10,109 nucleotides of DNA, from the NCBI GenBank assembly GCA_023387585.1, contig JAEWHZ010000215.1:1-10109 (forward strand), given 5' to 3'. Position 1 is the first letter of the stretch, and every line of letters starts with the position of its first letter. Below the pieces are notes generated by a model. The model saw only the letters and a program-made list of their open reading frames with translations. It was not told where the DNA came from and did not search any database. Position numbers and translations under genes: made by a program. Below, one piece after another: positions 5,598-10,109 of the stretch. This DNA is from Pseudomonadota bacterium (lineage in GTDB: Bacteria > Pseudomonadota > Alphaproteobacteria > Rhizobiales > Devosiaceae).

Positions 5598-6609
5598 ACC
5601 CTTTCTCAACCCGTCTCGTCCAGGCTTGTCCGCGAGGGCCGAGGCGCCGCAGGAGCGCGCACCCACGCCGCTGCAACGGCGCGGCCGCGCCATCGTCGAG
5701 CGCCTCAGGGCCGGGCAGCCGGGGCGGGCCATGTTACGTTCGGACGGACCCAGGATCGGGGTGGCATTGGGCGGCGGCTCGGCGCGCGGGCTCACGCATA
5801 TTCCCTATATCGAGGCGATGGACGAGCTGGGGCTGAAACCCTCGGTGATCGCCGGCACCTCGATCGGTGCGCTGATCGGGGCGGGCTGGGCCAGCGGCAT
5901 GAGCGGGCGCGAATTGCGCGAGCATGCCTTCGACGTGCTGGGCACGCTGCGCATCATCGCCGGCCGGCTGTGGTCGACCCATGTGCGGCTGAGCTCGCTG
6001 TGGGAGCGCGGCATCCAGATGCAGCTCGACCCCACGGCCATCGTCGACGCCTTCACCCCGCCCGGCTTCCCGCGCGAGTTCGACGCGCTCAAGATCCCGC
6101 TCTATGTGGTGGCGACGGATTTCCAGAGCTGGCACCAGGCGGTGTTCGATTCCGGCCTGCTGCGCCCGGCCATCGCCGGCTCGATCGCCATACCCAGCTT
6201 CTTCAAGCCGGTGCATTATGCCAGCAAGGTGCTGGTCGATGGCGGCGTGTCCAATCCGCTGCCGCTCGACCAGGCCGATATCGACACCGATTTCCTGATC
6301 GGCATCGACGTCAATGGCGACCCCTCGCATGTGATGCAGAAGGTCGATCTGCGCCCGCTCGACTTCTGGTTCGGCTCGGCCCAGATCATGATGCATTCGC
6401 TGACCGCACATATGATGGCGGCCTATCCGCCCGACATCTATATCCGCCCGCATGTCGGGGCGTTCGGGGCCATGGAGTTCTGGCGCGTCAAGGAGATCAT
6501 CGCCCATGCCGAGGTGGAAAAGGACCGCTTCAAGCGGCTGGTGAGCCACAAGATCGAGGCTTACCTGCAGAACAAGGTGCCGGTGATCGAGTCCAACCCG
6601 CCGCGCTAG
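5497..6609 (+). CDS. Patatin-like phospholipase family protein (RssA-like)
   Basis: A predicted serine lipid acyl hydrolase with the catalytic Ser-Asp dyad of patatins. Numbered from GTG 5497 (370 residues), IGVALGGGSARG (87-98) forms the oxyanion hole, AGTSIGAL (119-126) is the nucleophile elbow with Ser122, and LVDGGVSNPLPL (246-257) carries Asp248; SIAIPSFFKPVHY lies between. The first ~85 residues are Pro/Ala/Arg-rich and probably disordered, with no signal peptide, so the enzyme is probably cytoplasmic or inner-face membrane-associated. The start is uncertain: GTG 5497 has GGAGG (5483-5487) 9 nt upstream but overlaps purD by 101 bp; ATG 5515 has no clear site; ATG 5731 would avoid the overlap but discards codons 5640-5730, whose GC-rich third positions look coding. 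The substrate is unknown; phospholipid or another acyl ester is inferred from the family. It converges on the PilZ gene. Confidence 0.9.
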   Translation: MLTNPLMRLFGQKASVAAISDGASSPAATRPAPEPFLNPSRPGLSARAEAPQERAPTPLQRRGRAIVERLRAGQPGRAMLRSDGPRIGVALGGGSARGLTHIPYIEAMDELGLKPSVIAGTSIGALIGAGWASGMSGRELREHAFDVLGTLRIIAGRLWSTHVRLSSLWERGIQMQLDPTAIVDAFTPPGFPREFDALKIPLYVVATDFQSWHQAVFDSGLLRPAIAGSIAIPSFFKPVHYASKVLVDGGVSNPLPLDQADIDTDFLIGIDVNGDPSHVMQKVDLRPLDFWFGSAQIMMHSLTAHMMAAYPPDIYIRPHVGAFGAMEFWRVKEIIAHAEVEKDRFKRLVSHKIEAYLQNKVPVIESNPPR

Positions 6610-6714
6610 AACGTTTCCAGGAAAAGTGTGAAGCGGTTTTCCGGTTCGGAAACGTGATAAATCAAAGGTTTGGATCATTTCAGCGTTTCCGCGAAACGCT
6701 GAAATGATCTGAGC
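6610..6714. repeat. Palindromic intergenic mosaic repeat, RIME-like, two modules
   Basis: The space between the patatin and PilZ stops is filled by two palindromic modules. Module 1 (6611-6655) has an outer stem ACGTTTCC (6611-6618) pairing with GGAAACGT (6648-6655) and an inner stem GGAAAA (6620-6625) pairing with TTTTCC (6637-6642), around GTGTGAAGCGG. Module 2 (6673-6709) is a long perfect hairpin sharing the CGTTTCC/GAAACG core. The wording 'aggaaaagtgtgaagcggtt' and 'tcagcgtttccgcgaaacgc' resembles dispersed intergenic repeats (RIME-type mosaic elements) that I recall from rhizobial and Brucella-group genomes. Family membership is from memory; the palindromes are seen directly. Confidence 0.7.
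6673..6709. terminator. Perfect 17-bp hairpin between convergent genes, possible bidirectional terminator
   Basis: GATCATTTCAGCGTTTC (6673-6689) is followed by the loop CGC and then its exact reverse complement (6693-6709). It lies between the patatin stop (6609) and the PilZ stop (6723-6721), which converge, so it could stop transcription from both sides. There is no run of T after the stem on either strand, so classical intrinsic termination is doubtful; it may only block readthrough or protect 3' ends. It is also module 2 of the mosaic repeat. Confidence 0.4.
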
Positions 6715-6720
6715 GCGGAA

Positions 6721-6972
6721 TCAGTCCGAAACGAAGCTGACGCCGATCTCGTCGCTCTTGCGCCAGGCGGTGCGGCACTGGAAGATTCGGCCGTCGTCGA
6801 GGCGCAGCTCGAAACTGTCGGGAATGCCGACGACGCTGGCGACCCGCAGCCGCGCCCCGGTCTCGGACAGGTTTCGCACTTGGCAGTCCAGCGTCGAAAA
6901 ACCGTCGCTGACGACGATGCGCGCGCCCTTGAGCGTGCGCTGGCGCGGCGTGCCGCGCTTCTCGTCGGTCAC
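6721..6972 (-). CDS. Minimal PilZ-domain protein, predicted c-di-GMP binder
   Basis: An 83-residue protein that is a PilZ domain and little else. Both c-di-GMP signatures are intact: the RxxxR motif as R6-GTP-R10 near the N-terminus (EKRGTPRQR), and the (D/N)xSxxG motif as NLSETG about 30 residues later, followed by ARLRVAS and the closing strand RTAWRKSDEIGVSFV. It should be a cytoplasmic single-domain receptor acting by protein contact; the partner is unknown. It starts at GTG 6972, which overlaps the IalB stop in a GTGA arrangement, so it is translated by coupling from the upstream gene. Longer readings of this frame across the IalB gene are Arg/Pro-rich shadow sequence. The stop is at 6721, 7 nt from the palindromic repeat. 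Ligand binding is inferred from the motifs. Confidence 0.88.
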   Translation of the reverse strand: MTDEKRGTPRQRTLKGARIVVSDGFSTLDCQVRNLSETGARLRVASVVGIPDSFELRLDDGRIFQCRTAWRKSDEIGVSFVSD

Positions 6973-7517
6973 GGGGCGGCGGGCTGGGGCAGGGCGTCGA
7001 ACCCTTCCCCGAACCCCTCCAGCGACACCGGGATGCCGATGCCCTCCTCGGGGGTGCGGAAAACGACGAAGACCGCCGTTTCGCCGCCGATCAGCGTGTC
7101 GAGCAGATCCTCCTCGATCAGCACTTCGGCGACGCACCCGTTGGGCAGGCAGCGCACGAAGGCGACGCGGCCCATATCGGTGCCGTCTATGTTGAGCCCC
7201 AGTCCGTTGGGCAAAAGCACGCCGAGGGGCGCGAGGATGCGCAGGAGACGCTCCTCGCCATCGGCGGTGCGCAGCGCGATCACCGACAGGCCGACATTGG
7301 GCTGGTCCTCGGCGGTCACGTTCTGGATGATGGCGCATTGCTCGGTGCTGGCGCCGGGCGGGGTGTCGCAGCTCATCTGCCAGTCGCCATATTCGGCGCG
7401 CACCACCCCCTGCGCCGCCGCGCCGCCGGCGAGGGACAGCGCCAGCGCGACCGCGAGGCCCGCGAGCCCCTTGCGTGCGAGCGATAGCGCCGGGCCAGTG
7501 AACGGGGTTCGGGTCAT
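6969..7517 (-). CDS. ialB: Invasion associated locus B (IalB) family protein
   Basis: A 182-residue exported protein. A Sec signal peptide is clear: basic TRTPFTGPALSLARK, hydrophobic GLAGLAVALALSLAGG, then AAA-Q with likely cleavage after Ala35. The mature part shows the family order: GDWQMSCDTPPGASTEQCAI, VTAEDQPNVGLSVIALRTADG, RLLRILAPLGVLLPNGLGLNID, GRVAFVRCLPNGCVAEV, then VVFRTPEEGIGIPVSLEGF. Four cysteines (50, 61, 123, 128) could form two periplasmic disulfides. The family is named after Bartonella IalB, linked to erythrocyte invasion, but it is widespread in free-living alphaproteobacteria, so the name does not imply virulence. ATG 7517 has GGAGA 5 nt upstream; an in-frame ATG at 7529 overlaps that site. 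It diverges from coxB, a neighbourhood I recall from other Hyphomicrobiales, and ends in a GTGA overlap with the PilZ gene. Confidence 0.93.
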   Translation of the reverse strand: MTRTPFTGPALSLARKGLAGLAVALALSLAGGAAAQGVVRAEYGDWQMSCDTPPGASTEQCAIIQNVTAEDQPNVGLSVIALRTADGEERLLRILAPLGVLLPNGLGLNIDGTDMGRVAFVRCLPNGCVAEVLIEEDLLDTLIGGETAVFVVFRTPEEGIGIPVSLEGFGEGFDALPQPAAP

Positions 7518-7602
7518 GCTTCTCTCCATAGAGTGGTCGCACTGTCGAAGCGCCGGCGATTGCCACGCAGCGCGAATCGGGCCCGACCGGCCTGCTGCGG
7601 TC

Positions 7603-7630
7603 ATTCAAACCCGGGTCGGGCGCCTGTCAA
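7603..7630 (-). promoter_or_regulatory. Candidate sigma70-type promoter of ialB-pilZ
   Basis: On the minus strand a perfect -35 TTGACA (7630-7625) is followed after 16 bp by TTGAAT (7608-7603), matching 4 of 6 bases of the -10 consensus. Transcription would start near 7596, leaving a leader of about 80 nt before ATG 7517. GCCCGACC (7581-7588) and GGTCGGGC (7614-7621) form an 8-bp inverted repeat that straddles the -10, and TCGGGCCCGA (7577-7586) is a perfect palindrome near the start point; either could be an operator. Confidence 0.45.
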
Positions 7631-7876
7631 CAACGCCTTGACGCCATTGCCCGCCAAAGGTGGGCAAAACTGGGCGAGCCCGATTTCCTGCCGGGCAAAA
7701 CCGCGCCAGGATCAATTTGACGCAGCGTCGGCAAGCGCGATGGACTCGCGACCTGCGATGTGGTTTAGCTCGTTGCAATCAAGCGTGTGGCGCTCCGCGG
7801 TGAGTCGGGGCGGTAATTTACGTGCCGACCCCCTAGCTGCCGAAACGCTTAGGCCCAACAGAACGACCAGGGGGTT
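7631..7876 (+). promoter_or_regulatory. coxB upstream regulatory and leader region with short symmetric elements
   Basis: No gene is seen in the 359-bp ialB-coxB gap. On the coxB side there are: a 7-bp stem with one G-T pair around AAA (7649-7665); GGGCAAAAC twice, at 7662-7670 and 7693-7701, 31 bp apart; the inverted repeat GGGC-GA-GCCC (7672-7681); the perfect odd palindrome GACGC-A-GCGTC (7719-7729), which overlaps a -35-like TTGACG (7717-7722) with only a poor -10 beyond; and an imperfect leader stem GGGGCGG/CCG-A-CCCC (7807-7832). AGGGGG (7869-7874) lies just before ATG 7877. Oxidase operons in this group are often under redox or oxygen control, but no clear FNR/FixK dyad was found. Confidence 0.4.
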
Positions 7877-8797
7877 ATGTTGTCCGGATCGTTATTCAAG
7901 CGCCTGCTGGCCGCTTTTGCCCTTGCCGCCATGCCCAGCCTGGCCGCGGCACAGGACAATGCGGTGGTCGGTGCGCCGGAGCCGGGCCAGCTCGGCCTGC
8001 AGCCCTCCGTCACCCCCATCATGGATTCGATCATCGCCTTCCATGACGGCATCCTGATGTGGACCATCACCGCCATCGTGCTGCTGGTGCTGGCGCTGCT
8101 GATCATCGTCATGCTGCGCTTCAACGCCAAGGCGAACCCGGTTCCGCGCCGCTTCACCCACAACACGATCGTCGAGGTGGTCTGGACCGTGGTGCCGATC
8201 ATCATCCTGATCGTGATCGCGGTGCCCTCCTTCGGTGTCCTGGCCGACCAGATGACCACGCCCGACGGCGAGCGGCGCTATCTGGGCTCGGACATCTTCT
8301 CCTTCTCGGGCGGCGACGTCGAGGTCCCGGCACCCGAGCTGACGGTCAAGGCGACCGGCGAGCAGTGGTTCTGGAGCTATGAATATGTCGACCAGGGCCT
8401 GCGGTTCGACCAGTACATGCTCAACGACGAGCAGCGCGAGGAGCAGAAGCCCGGCCAGCCGCGCCTGCTCGCGGTCGACAACGAGCTGGTCGTGCCGGTC
8501 GATACCACGGTGCGCATGCTGATCACCGCCTCGCCCACCGGCGTGCTGCACGCCTTCGCCGTGCCGGCCTTCGGCATCAAGGTCGACGCCGTGCCGGGCC
8601 GGCTGAACGAGACCTGGTTCAACGCGCGCGAGGTCGGCATCTATTACGGCCAGTGCTCGGAACTGTGCGGCAAGGACCATGCTTTCATGCCGATCGCGGT
8701 GCGCGTGGTCAGCCAGGAAGATTACGCAGCTTGGATCGACGCCTTCGAGAACGAAGGCTATGGCGCCGCCAATGCGACGCTCGCGGCAGTCCAGTAG
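7877..8797 (+). CDS. coxB: Cytochrome c oxidase subunit II (CuA subunit)
   Basis: This subunit takes electrons from cytochrome c through the binuclear CuA centre and passes them to heme a in subunit I. The 306-residue protein has a cleavable signal peptide (about 1-25, LAAAFALAAM-type core ending SLAAA-Q), two transmembrane helices (about 59-80, WTITAIVLLVLALLIIVML, and 98-118, VEVVWTVVPIIILIVIAV), and a periplasmic cupredoxin domain. The CuA ligands are complete: His225 (VLHAF), Cys260, Glu262, Cys264, His268 and Met271 in CSELCGKDHAFM. The aromatic electron-entry patch is GEQWFWSYEY (161-170). ATG 7877 follows AGGGGG with only 2 nt of spacing, which is short; TTG at 7880 is an alternative with little effect. 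ctaD follows after 17 bp. There is no fused cytochrome c domain, as expected for an aa3-type caa-less oxidase. Confidence 0.97.
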   Translation: MLSGSLFKRLLAAFALAAMPSLAAAQDNAVVGAPEPGQLGLQPSVTPIMDSIIAFHDGILMWTITAIVLLVLALLIIVMLRFNAKANPVPRRFTHNTIVEVVWTVVPIIILIVIAVPSFGVLADQMTTPDGERRYLGSDIFSFSGGDVEVPAPELTVKATGEQWFWSYEYVDQGLRFDQYMLNDEQREEQKPGQPRLLAVDNELVVPVDTTVRMLITASPTGVLHAFAVPAFGIKVDAVPGRLNETWFNAREVGIYYGQCSELCGKDHAFMPIAVRVVSQEDYAAWIDAFENEGYGAANATLAAVQ

Positions 8798-8814
8798 TTT
8801 AGGGATATCACGTT

Positions 8815-10109
8815 ATGGCAAACCTAGAGGCTAATCTCGAAGCCCAGGCAACCGGGCACTCGGGTCATGGCGCACGCGATCCCGACACGCCGCTCGGCTG
8901 GCGCCGCTGGGTCTATTCGACGAACCACAAGGACATCGGCCTGATGTACCTGTTGTTCTCGGTGTTCGCCGGGGTCATCGGGGCGATCCTGTCCGGCTTC
9001 ATGCGCCTCGAGCTGCAGGAGCCGGGAATCCAGATCTTCCACGGTCTCGCCGCCATGGCCTATGGCGTCGAGGGCGACGCCGCGATGGACGGCGGCAAGC
9101 ACATGTACAATGTGTTCACCACCGCGCATGCGCTGATCATGGTGTTCTTCACCGTGATGCCGGCGACCGTCGGCGGGTTCGGCAACTATTTCGCGCCGCT
9201 GCAGATCGGCGCGCCGGACACCGCCTTCCCGCGTATCAACAACATCGCCTTCTGGCTGCTGCCGCCGGCCTTCCTGCTGACGGTGCTGTCCATGTTCTTC
9301 GAAGGCCCGGCCGGCCTTTACGGCTCGGGCGGCGGCTGGACCGTCTACCCGCCCTTCGCCACCTCCGGCCAGCCCGGCCCGGCGATGGATTTCGTGATCC
9401 TGTCGCTGCACATCGCCGGCATCTCCTCGATCCTGGGCGCCATCAACCTGATCACCACCATCTTCAACATGCGCACGCCGGGCATGACCCTGCACAAGAT
9501 GCCGCTGTTCGTGTGGTCGGTGCTGGTGACGGCCTTCCTGCTGCTGATCGCGCTGCCGGTGCTGGCGGGCGGCATCACCATGCTGCTCACCGACCGCAAT
9601 TTCGGCACCGCCTTCTTCAATCCCGAAGGCGGGGGCGACCCGATCCTGTTCCAGCACCTGTTCTGGTTCTTCGGGCACCCGGAAGTGTACATCATGATCC
9701 TGCCCGGCTTCGGGATCGTCAGCCACATCGTGGCGACCTTCTCGCGCAAGCCCGTCTTCGGCTATCTCGCCATGGTCTACGCCATGGTGGCGATCGGCTT
9801 CGTCGGCTTCGTGGTCTGGGCGCACCACATGTACACCACCGGGCTCAGCCTCGACGTGCAGCGCTACTTCGTGGCCGCCACCATGGTGATCGCCGTGCCC
9901 ACGGGCGTGAAGATCTTCTCGTGGATCGCCACCATGTGGGGCGGCTCGATCACCTTCCGCACCCCGATGCTGTGGGCGATCGGCTTCATCTTCCTGTTCA
10001 CCGTCGGCGGCGTGACCGGCGTGGTGCTGGCCAATGCGGGCGCCGACCGGGCGCTGCACGACACCTATTACGTGGTGGCGCACTTCCACTACGTGCTCTC
10101 GCTCGGTGC
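8815..10109 (+). CDS. ctaD: Cytochrome c oxidase subunit I, aa3-type (3' end outside window)
   Basis: The catalytic heme-copper subunit, reducing O2 to water while pumping protons across the inner membrane. The frame is open from ATG 8815 to the window end (431 codons), about four-fifths of a normal ~550-residue protein. Heme and copper ligands are present: His105 (TTAHALIMVFF) and His425 for heme a, His423 (VAHFHYV) for heme a3, and His288, His337 and His338 for CuB, with Tyr292 in GHPEVY able to form the His-Tyr cross-link. D-channel Asp135 (GAPDTAFPR), Glu290 (GHPEVY) and K-channel Lys366 (TGVKIFSW) mark it as an A1-type proton-pumping oxidase. The N-terminal GWRRWVYSTNHKDIG is typical. 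AGGG (8801-8804) lies 10 nt upstream. It is co-transcribed with coxB, 17 bp away; assembly genes would be expected beyond the window. Confidence 0.98.
   Translation, partial: MANLEANLEAQATGHSGHGARDPDTPLGWRRWVYSTNHKDIGLMYLLFSVFAGVIGAILSGFMRLELQEPGIQIFHGLAAMAYGVEGDAAMDGGKHMYNVFTTAHALIMVFFTVMPATVGGFGNYFAPLQIGAPDTAFPRINNIAFWLLPPAFLLTVLSMFFEGPAGLYGSGGGWTVYPPFATSGQPGPAMDFVILSLHIAGISSILGAINLITTIFNMRTPGMTLHKMPLFVWSVLVTAFLLLIALPVLAGGITMLLTDRNFGTAFFNPEGGGDPILFQHLFWFFGHPEVYIMILPGFGIVSHIVATFSRKPVFGYLAMVYAMVAIGFVGFVVWAHHMYTTGLSLDVQRYFVAATMVIAVPTGVKIFSWIATMWGGSITFRTPMLWAIGFIFLFTVGGVTGVVLANAGADRALHDTYYVVAHFHYVLSLG

Noticed and set aside
6973..7608. Long N-terminal extension of the PilZ frame (295-residue reading)
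   Set aside because: The extra part lies out of frame over the IalB gene and is Arg/Ala-rich; GTG 6972 overlaps the IalB stop and gives a normal minimal PilZ protein.
7711..7785. FNR/FixK-type dyad (TTGAT-N4-ATCAA) upstream of coxB
   Set aside because: Only isolated half-sites (ATCAA) are visible; no properly spaced dyad exists.
8824..10089. 421-residue minus-strand open frame antisense to ctaD, rich in His, Glu and Gln
   Set aside because: The plus strand encodes an unmistakable cytochrome oxidase subunit I with all ligands; the antisense frame is a codon-bias artefact.

Overview
The window reads as high-GC, gene-dense chromosomal DNA of an alphaproteobacterium, most likely of the Hyphomicrobiales (Rhizobiales). 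The evidence is the set of family types: DUF4170, DUF2093, an IalB-family protein beside an aa3-type cytochrome oxidase operon, and an intergenic palindromic mosaic repeat of the rhizobial kind. Almost all the DNA is housekeeping or envelope-related. I see no CRISPR array, tRNA, rRNA, insertion sequence or phage gene.

Layout. 1-429 (+): the 3' end of a probable CysQ/inositol-monophosphatase-family gene, then a small DUF4170 gene. 443-1136 (+): a type II toxin-antitoxin pair (Phd/YefM-type antitoxin and VapC-type PIN toxin) with a putative self-operator of tandem AT-rich repeats. 1154-4206 (-): a probable operon reading xseA (exonuclease VII large subunit), DUF2093 protein, and an LpxB-like glycosyltransferase of the 'lipid-A-disaccharide synthase-related' type; its 3' end converges on the toxin gene. 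4314-6609 (+): purD, diverging from xseA across 107 bp, followed by a patatin-like phospholipase gene whose likely start lies inside the purD 3' end. 6610-6714: a two-module palindromic repeat between convergent genes. 6721-7517 (-): a signal-peptide-bearing IalB-family gene translationally coupled (GTGA overlap) to a minimal PilZ-domain gene. 7518-7876: a 359-bp divergent regulatory region. 7877-10109 (+): coxB (CuA subunit II) and ctaD (subunit I, cut by the window end) of an A-type cytochrome c oxidase.

How the genes fit together. coxB and ctaD encode the catalytic core of the terminal oxidase. purD supplies phosphoribosylglycinamide for purine synthesis and xseA processes single-stranded DNA. 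The LpxB-like enzyme, the patatin-like lipase, IalB and the PilZ protein are candidate envelope, lipid or surface functions. The toxin-antitoxin pair is the clearest accessory module. It sits between two small genes (DUF4170 and DUF2093) that I recall flanking waaA-lpxK in many relatives, so this end of the window may be a rearranged lipid A locus. No clearly new multi-gene system is visible. The items most worth checking are the coupled PilZ-IalB pair, the coupled DUF2093-glycosyltransferase pair, the purD/patatin overlap and the palindromic repeat.
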